57,637 nucleotides of DNA from a virus. The notes beneath the pieces were generated by a model. It did no database searches. It was not told where the DNA came from and was given only the letters and a program-made list of their open reading frames with translations. The DNA is taken from positions 1 to 57,637 of the IMG/VR virus record IMGVR_UViG_3300030110_000139, one strand, 5' to 3'. The position numbers and the translations under genes were made by a program. Positions 7,415-14,253 of this stretch are shown here, one piece after another (position 1 is the first letter of the stretch; the number at the start of each line of letters is the position of its first letter).

Positions 7415-7738
7415 TTAAATATACCTTTCTTTAAGTGCATAACCATCGCCATACAGAACACTCGCAAGAGTGTAAACCATATGAAAACCCATATCCATAC
7501 CACAACCACCAACACCAACGGACATGGTTTTATCTTTGTATGTCCATTTTAAAACATTAGCGACATGAAAAGAAAGCCAACTTAGTTCATTATTTTGGAT
7601 TGAGTGGCAACTTATATGCCTATACATTCCACTTCTTGAAACTTGTCTAATCACAAGCCAAACTGTAGAACCCTTTGGAAAATGTTTTTTTAATAGTTCT
7701 GTTGAGTATTCAACAGTATTCACATATACTTCTGTCAT
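7415..7738 (-). CDS. Conserved phage protein with GGCGMDMGFH motif
   Basis: 107 residues. Two recognisable blocks: RQVSRSGMYRHISCH at about 31-45 and VGVGGCGMDMGFHMVYTLAS at about 73-92, then LYGDGYALKERYI. I know these blocks from small uncharacterised proteins in many phages and bacterial accessory regions; no function established. Start supported by AAAAGGAGTC before ATG at 7738 and a near-consensus promoter at 7770-7799. Confidence 0.75.
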   Translation of the reverse strand: MTEVYVNTVEYSTELLKKHFPKGSTVWLVIRQVSRSGMYRHISCHSIQNNELSWLSFHVANVLKWTYKDKTMSVGVGGCGMDMGFHMVYTLASVLYGDGYALKERYI

Positions 7739-7769
7739 AAAGACTCCTTTTGTTTTGTTTGTATATATA

Positions 7770-7799
7770 TTATATGGTATTCATTGCCTACTTGTCAAG
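7770..7799 (-). promoter_or_regulatory. Sigma70-type promoter for the cassette
   Basis: On the minus strand TTGACA (7794-7799), 18-nt spacer, TATAAT (7770-7775): both boxes are exact consensus. It reads into the genes 7738-7019. Confidence 0.85.
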
Positions 7800-7829
7800 G
7801 AACAATAAAACTTTTTTTTGTGTCGAGCT

Positions 7830-8165
7830 GGTCGATTTTTTGCAGCAGCTTGTCCTGGTGCTGCTCGACTAGAGCGAACAATAGTTCGCCAAACAATTGT
7901 TCGTTTGGTCTTCCCAGGGAGGAGGAGAGGCGGATGTCAGAATGAGGCGGAAGCTAAAACGAACAATAGTTCAGTCCGAGCCCGGGAAAGTCCGACACCG
8001 AACAATTATTCGCTGAACGACCAGGCTGAAGCTGACACCGAACAACGAACAAAAAAAGCACGGCAGAAGCCAGTCCGATGAAGCAGGCACACCGAACAAT
8101 GTCCGAAAGTCCGAGTCCGAAGTCCGAGCCTAGAAGCCCGACCCAGGCGTAAGACCGAACACGCC
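7830..8165. repeat. Palindrome-rich intergenic block, right of the cassette
   Basis: Same word set as 6600-6960: CGAACAATAGTTCG at 7875-7888, GAACAATAGTTC at 7961-7972, CGAACAATTATTCG at 7999-8012, CGAACAATGTCCG near 8093, GTCCGA words near 8100-8130, GAGCTGGTCGA near 7825. GC-rich relative to neighbours and without a credible gene. With the left block it frames the promoter-three genes-terminator unit. Confidence 0.75.
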
Positions 8166-8176
8166 AAGTGTTTCTG

Positions 8177-8704
8177 CTATTTTGCGGGTATTACGCTATC
8201 ATGTTCTATCTCCAATGGGTCGTTATGGGTCTTTGTGGCTACTTTCATGCGTTTCTGAGCAACTGTTTGAAATTCCTGTAGTTTTTCCAGTATTTGCTCC
8301 CTTGTAAGGTTATCTGCTTGTTCATGTAGCACATGAGCCTTATTAACAAGAAGTCCAGTTGCCTTTAATCTAAGTTCTTCAGCTCTGATAGCATCACCAT
8401 ATTTTTCTCTATCTATGGCTAAATCTCTTATCTTTTTTAAATCACGCAATGACTTCTCAAGCGTTACACCAAACCTAGACCTTGCCTCTTCTTGCATCTC
8501 TTGGTAACGCTCTTGCACTACTGGGTTACGCAACAAGCGAACAGCATCAACTCCAGGATTTGCATAACCAGCTTTTCGTGCTGCAGATGTCTGCGTCATG
8601 TCTTTGTGCATAAAGTTATCAAGGAAAGCCTGCTGTTTATCTGTCAATCTTTTCTGACCAGCAAGCCTTTGCTCTCTTGATAAATCTTCTCCTACTTTTG
8701 GCAT
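8177..8704 (-). CDS. terS: Terminase small subunit
   Basis: 175 residues from the ATG at 8704 (MPKVGEDLSREQ), chosen because it overlaps the upstream stop as TAATG and has GGGAG 8 nt before it. N-terminal DNA-binding helix-turn-helix typical of small terminases at about 20-65 (LTDKQQAFLDNF, TSAARKAGYANP, RLLRNPVVQERYQEM). The remainder is helical and charged (oligomerisation). It recognises the phage DNA for TerL. It is separated from terL by accessory genes and the repeat-framed cassette. Confidence 0.85.
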   Translation of the reverse strand: MPKVGEDLSREQRLAGQKRLTDKQQAFLDNFMHKDMTQTSAARKAGYANPGVDAVRLLRNPVVQERYQEMQEEARSRFGVTLEKSLRDLKKIRDLAIDREKYGDAIRAEELRLKATGLLVNKAHVLHEQADNLTREQILEKLQEFQTVAQKRMKVATKTHNDPLEIEHDSVIPAK

Positions 8705-9168
8705 TATTTTATCTCCCATCTAAATTTAAGTTGACCATGAATTGGCAACCAATCTCTATTCGGTCTAGTAGTCCAACCTTTGTTTTCTTTCCAACCACCA
8801 GTTTCTCCCATTATTTTCCAACCTACACCACGAAGACTAGCACCAGATTCTTTTTGCAATGTATATGTAATCATTTTTAATCCACCCATTTGTTGCCATA
8901 TTCTCCAACATCTTCCATACAAAAACGAACAAGTATTTTTTGGGGCATTTGGTTTTACGCACACACGCAATACCTCTGCTGTAAATCCGTCATCTAATCT
9001 TCTTGCAATTGGTCTACCCACAATTGCTACACCATGCAATTCATCTAAAGAAGCTCCAATAGAAAATTTACCACCTTGAGTTGGTTTACTATGTCTGTGA
9101 AAGTTCGCAACGAACTCATTAGCTTCTTGTATGCTCATAGGTATGGTTTTAAGTTTCAAAGTTCGCAC
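8704..9168 (-). CDS. XF1762-like phage protein (GNAT-like fold)
   Basis: About 151-154 residues. Typical blocks of the XF1762 family: EANEFVANFHRHSKP, KFSIGASLDELHGVAIVGRP, NTCSFLYGRCWRIWQQMG, ITYTLQKESGASLRGVGW. The family resembles GNAT acetyltransferases; its substrate is unknown. No ATG at the right place: GTG at 9168 or TTG at 9159 (AAAGG about 8 nt before) are the likely starts, with an internal ATG at 9138. Coupled to terS by TAATG. Confidence 0.75.
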   Translation of the reverse strand: MRTLKLKTIPMSIQEANEFVANFHRHSKPTQGGKFSIGASLDELHGVAIVGRPIARRLDDGFTAEVLRVCVKPNAPKNTCSFLYGRCWRIWQQMGGLKMITYTLQKESGASLRGVGWKIMGETGGWKENKGWTTRPNRDWLPIHGQLKFRWEIK

Positions 9169-9200
9169 CTTTCGGCATCAGTAAATATAGGGTATGGGGT

Positions 9201-9410
9201 GGGTTACTTACCACCCACCTATACCCCCTTATAGGGGGGAAGTTGGGTAAGTTGGTAAGTACCAATAAAATCAATGACTTACAAGCCATTATGAACTTAC
9301 CATGACAAGAAGTAAGTTGGGTAAGTAAATTTAATTTATTCAATAATATCAATGTTTTACAACTTCCCATCAAAATCTACTTACCGGTAAGTTGGTAAGT
9401 GGTAAGTAAA
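9201..9410. repeat. Iteron-like GGTAAGT array with hairpins
   Basis: Eleven copies of GTAAGT/ACTTAC in 205 bp: 9206, 9246, 9254, 9277, 9295, 9312, 9320, 9379, 9386, 9394 and 9401. Several are paired 8 bp apart (GGTAAGTTGGTAAGT), and one inverted pair forms ACTTACCGGTAAGT at 9379-9392. A hairpin CCCCC-TTATA-GGGGG lies at 9224-9238. The whole gap 9169-9410 is otherwise gene-free. Candidate replication origin or operator array. Confidence 0.8.
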
Positions 9411-9746
9411 TTACTCATAAATCACCAAAACTTTTGGGTTAGATGTTCGCTTAAACCAAGATCCTTTTATGGTGTTTTCAAAGCCTAATTTTCTCATCAT
9501 ATGTATATTCATAAACCCACAATAATGACAATCATCATCACCAAAACCAGCTTTCTTTGTACAGTTCAGTTTATGCTCAACTTCAATATCACATTTTTGA
9601 GCTATACCTTTCTCAACTGCACAACCAAGACAAATGGTTTTATTATTCAATACAAGTTCTCTGCTTGGCAAAATCATAGCACTACAACTTGTGCAACGAG
9701 TTTTAACTTGCTTTGTACCTTGGAAATCCATCTTCATCTTCCTCAT
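9411..9746 (-). CDS. Zinc-finger protein with four CxxC-like pairs
   Basis: About 111 residues. Cysteine pairs CTSC (about 18-21), CLGC (39-42), C...C around 52-62 and CHYC near 73-76 suggest two zinc sites. Start uncertain among ATG codons at 9746, 9737 and 9731. It overlaps the upstream gene by about 44 nt. Its stop is directly next to the GGTAAGT array. A DNA- or RNA-binding role is plausible; no family assigned. Confidence 0.7.
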   Translation of the reverse strand: MRKMKMDFQGTKQVKTRCTSCSAMILPSRELVLNNKTICLGCAVEKGIAQKCDIEVEHKLNCTKKAGFGDDDCHYCGFMNIHMMRKLGFENTIKGSWFKRTSNPKVLVIYE

Positions 9747-10017
9747 ATCTTATAATCTGACCTACGTCAAAGTTACTATACAATGGTATGTTATCAAGCA
9801 CACCTGTGCCATTTAAAGCACCACCCTCTGAAATCTTAACCCACATAGCTTCTGACGCAAGATTAAGTTTTCTACCCTTGTCATTAACAGGGAATCTAAC
9901 TTTGGTGTACCCATCTGCAATATGTTCTTCATCACTTGCAAAACCCCACCCTTTGGGTATGTGCATTACATTTTTCTGCTCAAATTTTAAAGCTTTTCTT
10001 CTTTCTTTTTTATCCAT
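9703..10017 (-). CDS. Hypothetical protein, weakly DUF2314-like
   Basis: 104 residues: basic N-terminus (MDKKERRKALKFEQKN), then a beta-rich part with MWVKISEGG, GTGVLDNIP and VGQIIRYEED. The order 'MWV..., G.LDN.P..., vG..I.Y' is reminiscent of DUF2314 domains, but the match is from memory and weak. It overlaps both neighbours and belongs to the accessory operon 11607-9411. Confidence 0.6.
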   Translation of the reverse strand: MDKKERRKALKFEQKNVMHIPKGWGFASDEEHIADGYTKVRFPVNDKGRKLNLASEAMWVKISEGGALNGTGVLDNIPLYSNFDVGQIIRYEEDEDGFPRYKAS

Positions 10018-10216
10018 TATCTTTCTCCCACATTTTTACAATTGGGGCATTGTAAAGTTCTGATTGTCTTTCAGCCTCTTTCATAGCCTTTTTATAAGGC
10101 ACTTCAAATGCTCTGCCACTTGTCATGCCACTACCATTTCTTTCCCAAGAAACAAGAGAAACATTATAGTTTTTACCACCCCAATGTTTCTCAACTCTCA
10201 CTTCATATGAACTCAT
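10010..10216 (-). CDS. Hypothetical protein, 68 residues
   Basis: Small soluble protein beginning MSSYEVRVEKHWGGKNY, beta-rich first half and helical second half (KKAMKEAERQSELYNAP). It overlaps the next gene by 8 nt and touches the previous one at 10216. No family recognised. Confidence 0.65.
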   Translation of the reverse strand: MSSYEVRVEKHWGGKNYNVSLVSWERNGSGMTSGRAFEVPYKKAMKEAERQSELYNAPIVKMWEKDNG

Positions 10217-10671
10217 TAACTACCTACCTTTCTTGCTAGATTAATATTTAAGTCTTGATACATATAAGCTTCTTCTGCAGCACGACTTAAAAATTTGTTA
10301 TCAAGTGCAAAGTCTTTGTACCCATCATGTATAGAGCTATAATAAGCATCTGAGGGCATACCAATGCCTTTCCTACGCATATAGTAAAGCATAACTTTCT
10401 TGCCTTTAAAACCAGGTACATCAATTTGTAAACGCATCTTCTTATAAAGGTAAGGATAACCCTCAAACCTATCTAAAGACTTTTGACACTCTTTAGTAAT
10501 CTTCCATAAGCCAATAGGCACTTTTGCACTCTTGTCTTTAACAATGTCTGCAACACCATTAAACACAAGCCTATACCCAATTAAATTGAAACCAAGTATA
10601 GGCTTTGCTTTAGGGCAACGCACTTCCATTGCACTCATATTAAGGTTTGCACCATAAGCACCATACAACAT
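10216..10671 (-). CDS. Gamma-glutamylcyclotransferase-like (AIG2/GGCT fold) protein
   Basis: 151 residues from ATG at 10671 (MLYGAYGANLN), which overlaps the upstream stop (TAATG) with GGGAG 8 nt before. The N-terminal YGAYGANL matches the nucleotide/substrate loop of GGCT-fold enzymes (YG-YG-N-L), and FEGYPYLYKK near 95-104 holds the expected catalytic Glu. The family releases 5-oxoproline from gamma-glutamyl amines or peptides. It shares the accessory region with the amidoligase at 5362-6474, a pairing known in other phage and bacterial clusters. Substrate unknown. Confidence 0.75.
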   Translation of the reverse strand: MLYGAYGANLNMSAMEVRCPKAKPILGFNLIGYRLVFNGVADIVKDKSAKVPIGLWKITKECQKSLDRFEGYPYLYKKMRLQIDVPGFKGKKVMLYYMRRKGIGMPSDAYYSSIHDGYKDFALDNKFLSRAAEEAYMYQDLNINLARKVGS

Positions 10672-11012
10672 TATTCTGCTCCCTCTAAAAAACAAGCACC
10701 TAGAATATTCAGCTCTTGGACAATACCAAGACCATAGTCATAGCCTTGCTTGTAGTGATGGCATCTTTTGTCATCATCTTTGTTGCCATGCACCACAGCA
10801 TCAAATATGCCACTTTTATATGAATCTAAATCCTTAGATGTAAGCACATCAGCTTTAACTAATGTGCCAACTGAATCATTATTTAAAGAGTGGAAAAGAA
10901 AATTTTTAGAATTTTCTTTTAGTTCTTCTAAAAACTCTTCTGCATCTGTAGAATCTGTATTCACAATTTTTTCAAGTCTTTCAATTACATAACTGATATC
11001 TATTTTAGTCAT
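10671..11012 (-). CDS. Hypothetical protein, 113 residues
   Basis: Acidic helical N-terminal half (VIERLEKIVNTDSTDAEEF); the C-terminal part has DDDKRCHHYKQGYDYGLG. Coupled by TAATG to the cyclotransferase-like gene and touching the preceding gene at 11012. No family recognised. Confidence 0.65.
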   Translation of the reverse strand: MTKIDISYVIERLEKIVNTDSTDAEEFLEELKENSKNFLFHSLNNDSVGTLVKADVLTSKDLDSYKSGIFDAVVHGNKDDDKRCHHYKQGYDYGLGIVQELNILGACFLEGAE

Positions 11013-11374
11013 TAAGCTACCCTCTTTTCTACAAAATTAATTACTGCATCTAAGTTATCTGCATTAAGCAATAATGAAAACTTAGACTTTGTTATATTCA
11101 TATTATGAACTTCATAACCATTGCCATTTACATAAATAGCTAAATCTTTGGTATGATAGACTTGCACATCACTAAATGAAGCATCAATCCAATTACTAGG
11201 GAACTTTTTAACATGGTCTTGCACATCATTAATCATCTCCCAATACTCAACCACATCTCCATGAACATCTTTATCCTGCTCACACTCATGTCTAAGATTA
11301 GTCCTAGCTTGAGCATTGGTTGAATCGCCAAGAAACGCATTAAGCATTTCATCTGTAATCTTAATGTTCTCCAT
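11012..11374 (-). CDS. Hypothetical protein, 120 residues
   Basis: Soluble acidic protein (MENIKITDEMLNAFLGDST) with a beta-rich centre (VQVYHTKDLAIYVNGNGYEV). It overlaps both neighbours by one base at its ends. Second gene of the operon started at 11642-11670. No family recognised. Confidence 0.65.
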   Translation of the reverse strand: MENIKITDEMLNAFLGDSTNAQARTNLRHECEQDKDVHGDVVEYWEMINDVQDHVKKFPSNWIDASFSDVQVYHTKDLAIYVNGNGYEVHNMNITKSKFSLLLNADNLDAVINFVEKRVA

Positions 11375-11607
11375 TACACAGACTCCTTACTCACACACCA
11401 CTCATCAAATGACTGACCAAAATGGTCATTGGTTTCTATGCAAAAGATTTCATAGTTGGCAAACAGCAAACCTCTTTTGCCAAAATTTTCTTCAACGCAT
11501 TTTAACAACGCATCTTTGTTGTCAAACTCTTTTGTTACAAATTTGCCATTGTCATCAAATGATGGCCAAACGCACTCTTGTACTGCTTCTTCAAATTTAT
11601 TTGTCAT
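11374..11607 (-). CDS. Hypothetical protein, 77 residues, first gene of accessory operon
   Basis: Starts at 11607 with AAAGGAG about 7 nt before. Acidic; ends FDEWCVSKESV. It follows directly on the strong promoter at 11642-11670 and leads the string of overlapping small genes down to 9411. First-gene position suggests high early expression. No family recognised. Confidence 0.65.
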   Translation of the reverse strand: MTNKFEEAVQECVWPSFDDNGKFVTKEFDNKDALLKCVEENFGKRGLLFANYEIFCIETNDHFGQSFDEWCVSKESV

Positions 11608-11641
11608 AACAAAACTCCTTTGTTTAAAATGTTATATCTAA

Positions 11642-11670
11642 TATATAGGCACTCATATCCTATATGTCAA
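11642..11670 (-). promoter_or_regulatory. Sigma70-type promoter with CATATAGGATATG dyad
   Basis: On minus: TTGACA (11665-11670), 17-nt spacer, TATATA (11642-11647). The spacer begins with the dyad CATATAGGATATG. The 25 bp 11646-11670 match 25733-25757 with two differences, indicating a common regulated phage promoter. Confidence 0.85.
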
Positions 11671-11672
11671 CA

Positions 11673-12860
11673 TTATAAGTCAAATAATTTTAATTGTGGT
11701 TTAACATTTTTAATTCTTGCTTTGGCAATTTCATAATATTCGCTCTCTTTTTCTATTCCTATAAAGCTAAAATCTTCTTCTCTTGCACCCATACCTGTTG
11801 ACCCACTACCCATAAACGGATCAAGCACCACGCCTCCTTTTGGCGTTACCAAGCGAACAAGGTATCGCATCAGCTCAACAGGTTTAACTGTTGGGTGGGT
11901 GTTCGCCTTTATATCACCACCTAAACCAAACTTACGCTCATCTTTTGATGTCTTTGCACAATAAAAATACCTAGACGCATTACCCTGGTCTCCATATGCT
12001 GGCATAAATTGTTCGGTATCAGCAAGCTGACCAGCAGTCCAAATGCCCTTGTGTGTTCGCTCTCTGCTGACCTCCGTGCTGGAAGTTTCAGGAAATATTT
12101 CTTGTATTTGTTCGCTTCCATCGTGCATCACATTGCTTGGCCAACGACCTGTTTGATTATCAACTAAATCCGAATCCGATAGTTGTTTACGCTTGGCGTT
12201 AGATGTCTGACCGAATGATAGCTTGTCCACACCGATTGCAGCCTTACTTTGTTCGCCTTGATCACGGAAGTCTGGCATCGTATTTGGATGTTTGACCTCA
12301 CCCTCAATCCGACAAGCGTCAATGTTTATAGCACCAGTACCGAACTTGTCCATGTTGTCTGCTACCGACTTCTCCGACAAAGGCTTTCTTGCTAATACCA
12401 TTGGTTCATGTGCTGGTTTAAGAGCTGTACCCCAACCATTACCAATGTTATGGCTTTTGGGAAAACCACTACCATAAAGCCAAATACATTGATCACGGAT
12501 TTCAAATCCAGCATCTTCGATAGCAACTGCCATTCTGTGATATGTCCTAGAGCCACTAAACGCAATCATATGACCACCAGGTTTAAGAAGTTCATAACAT
12601 TTACGCCAAGTTTCTACTTGAAACGCTATGTCGCCACCATCCCACTCTTTGCCCATGAAGCCTTTGCTAGACCGAACAAACACGCCATCAGTCCCATGTT
12701 TTGCTGGTGCTGCATCTTCTTTACCGAACCTTTTAACTATTGATGTTAGATGGTACGGCGGATCTGTGACTATACTATCCACCGAACATTTCTCTATTTT
12801 GTCCATGACCTCTAAACAGTCGCCATGATAAACTGTGCTTCCCTCTACAATAATCTCCAT
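11673..12860 (-). CDS. DNA N4-cytosine/N6-adenine methyltransferase
   Basis: 395 residues. Transfers methyl groups from S-adenosylmethionine to an exocyclic amine of DNA. Catalytic TDPPY is near 36-40, before the AdoMet motif DPFMGSGSTGMGA near 346-358, the order of the beta class. Other family blocks: FMGKEWDGG, GRWPSNVMHDG, HPTVKPVELMRYLV. The central segment (about 150-310) is the variable target-recognition part. No partner restriction gene, so an orphan phage methylase, probably for self-protection. Adjacent to the transglycosylase gene at 12862. Confidence 0.93.
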   Translation of the reverse strand: MEIIVEGSTVYHGDCLEVMDKIEKCSVDSIVTDPPYHLTSIVKRFGKEDAAPAKHGTDGVFVRSSKGFMGKEWDGGDIAFQVETWRKCYELLKPGGHMIAFSGSRTYHRMAVAIEDAGFEIRDQCIWLYGSGFPKSHNIGNGWGTALKPAHEPMVLARKPLSEKSVADNMDKFGTGAINIDACRIEGEVKHPNTMPDFRDQGEQSKAAIGVDKLSFGQTSNAKRKQLSDSDLVDNQTGRWPSNVMHDGSEQIQEIFPETSSTEVSRERTHKGIWTAGQLADTEQFMPAYGDQGNASRYFYCAKTSKDERKFGLGGDIKANTHPTVKPVELMRYLVRLVTPKGGVVLDPFMGSGSTGMGAREEDFSFIGIEKESEYYEIAKARIKNVKPQLKLFDL

Positions 12861-12861
12861 A

Positions 12862-13548
12862 TTACCTCTCTAATAAACTTAATTGTTTTGTTTGTTTTTG
12901 TGTCCAACCTATTGGACATTGTATTGAATCTATTTCTCTTGCCATTTTTTCAGGACACCTATTGCTAGTCTTGTAATTCCTTGCAACATTAACAGAATCA
13001 GCAGAAGCAAACGGATAATGTTTACCAGACATATTCAGTCCTCTTAACATATGTATCCACGGCATAGTTTTAAATTTTTTATCTAGCTCATTAAATGCTT
13101 CATTAACTCGTTGTTCCCATGATGCAGAACCCACTTGCCAATACTCACCACTACTTCCAAAACAAACTTTGGGATATTCATTACATAAGTCAATTAAGTA
13201 ATCTAAACTTAAATGTAAGTGCCAAACAGGAACGCCATAACATTTAGAGTACGGCCACGTTTGTAAAAATTCTTTGTTTTCTTTCTCATCTCCACCAATT
13301 ATATCGGGTATAACTGCCCAATGTGGGTGTCCAAGCTTATCATCAAGCCAATTGTAATAAGCCTGGTGATTAAAAGTCTTCCCACTTGTAAATGTTGTAA
13401 AAGCACCATTATCCCACATTACGCTTTGACCTATTTGCAGACATATTTCAGCGTTTCTTGGATCAGCAAAGGAAACACAAAAGTGTTTCCCAGCCATTTT
13501 ATAAAGGTTCTCTTTAGGTGTAAGAGGTGTTCCATGATAATGTATCAT
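12862..13548 (-). CDS. dpdA-like: DpdA-like / tRNA-guanine-transglycosylase-type protein
   Basis: 228 residues. Pattern of phage TGT-superfamily proteins linked to 7-deazaguanine DNA: HYHGTPLTP at 3-11, KHFCVSFADP at 21-30, WDNGAF at 45-50 (place of the TGT Asp-Ser-Gly-Gly active-site loop), PDIIGGD at 81-87, VPVWHLH at 106-112, VCFGSSGEY at 128-136 and a C-terminal HMLRGLNM. Expected reaction: exchange of guanine in DNA for a deazaguanine base. It overlaps the next upstream gene by ATGA; that operon also encodes a VUT/YhhQ-type transporter. Assignment is from motif memory, without a search. Confidence 0.65.
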   Translation of the reverse strand: MIHYHGTPLTPKENLYKMAGKHFCVSFADPRNAEICLQIGQSVMWDNGAFTTFTSGKTFNHQAYYNWLDDKLGHPHWAVIPDIIGGDEKENKEFLQTWPYSKCYGVPVWHLHLSLDYLIDLCNEYPKVCFGSSGEYWQVGSASWEQRVNEAFNELDKKFKTMPWIHMLRGLNMSGKHYPFASADSVNVARNYKTSNRCPEKMAREIDSIQCPIGWTQKQTKQLSLLER

Positions 13549-13781
13549 GTGCTTACAATCTTAACCCCAGAGTGTTCGCCTACGATGGTCACTCTGCCAA
13601 ACATTTCTGACAACATTTTACTTAGTTGTTCTTGCAGATATCTTTTTTCATAAATCTCTTTTTGAAATTGTATAAATTTTTCAACATCTACTTGTTCGTT
13701 TGATTCAACAGTAACATCATATATGTTGACCATGCCATCATATGGACAACGACAAACTAATTTAAACTGATAGTTGTTCAT
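13545..13781 (-). CDS. Small conserved protein in the deazaguanine operon
   Basis: 78 residues with LVCRCPYDGMVNIYDVTV at about 8-25 and VGEHSGVKIVST at the C-terminus; the middle is helical. It lies exactly between the transglycosylase-like gene (ATGA overlap) and the transporter (20-nt overlap). I recognise the 'CP-DG ... HSGV' style from small phage proteins of unknown function but cannot name it. Perhaps an accessory of the base-exchange enzyme. Confidence 0.65.
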   Translation of the reverse strand: MNNYQFKLVCRCPYDGMVNIYDVTVESNEQVDVEKFIQFQKEIYEKRYLQEQLSKMLSEMFGRVTIVGEHSGVKIVST

Positions 13782-14253
13782 CTTTGTTTCTCAAGTAAAA
13801 ATAAATAGCTAATGCTGCCAACATTTTACTAACGAACATTGTGATACAAGCAAGCAAGCTAAACTGACCTATCATCAACAAGAAAACTGCACTATCAACT
13901 GGCGTTGATGCTAATGAACTTATTAAGATTCTTTCATGTAAAGGCTTACCAGTAAACGTGTAAACACCCCAATCTGTAAGTTCGCTTATCATAAACGCTA
14001 CAAATGAAGCTACTGCGATGAACGGATTAGCCATAACATAACTCAAGACTGCCCCAATAACCATAGCTCCAATAACTTTATGACCTATCTCCCTTTGTGC
14101 ATAATCTCGTAGTATAAATATAATACCAACAATAATGCTCATTGGTGGATACATGGTGTCATAAAATGGTATTAATGGGACGTAAACGAATCCCACATTG
14201 ATTAATACAACCGATAAAATATATGCGATTGTAAATTTATATTGATTTAACAT
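13762..14253 (-). CDS. VUT family membrane protein, YhhQ-like (preQ0 / queuosine-precursor transporter)
   Basis: 163 residues with about five or six membrane spans. Family blocks: ILRDYAQREIGHKV at about 48-61, SYVMANPFIAVASFVAFMISELTDW near 71-95, and ERILISSLASTPVDSAVFL near 107-125. VUT/YhhQ proteins of bacteria take up 7-cyano-7-deazaguanine or related queuosine precursors. AAGGAG precedes the ATG at 14253. Being next to a transglycosylase-like gene, it probably supplies imported base to that enzyme. The first span is included, so the protein looks complete. Confidence 0.8.
   Translation of the reverse strand: MLNQYKFTIAYILSVVLINVGFVYVPLIPFYDTMYPPMSIIVGIIFILRDYAQREIGHKVIGAMVIGAVLSYVMANPFIAVASFVAFMISELTDWGVYTFTGKPLHERILISSLASTPVDSAVFLLMIGQFSLLACITMFVSKMLAALAIYFYLRNKDEQLSV

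Noticed and set aside
7818-8081. Plus-strand ORF of 87 codons
   Set aside because: Translation of the right repeat block, low complexity; no promoter or RBS; opposite to all neighbours.
9149-9373. Minus-strand ORF of 74 codons
   Set aside because: Covers the GGTAAGT array; the repeats force leucine/threonine-rich sequence and there is no RBS.
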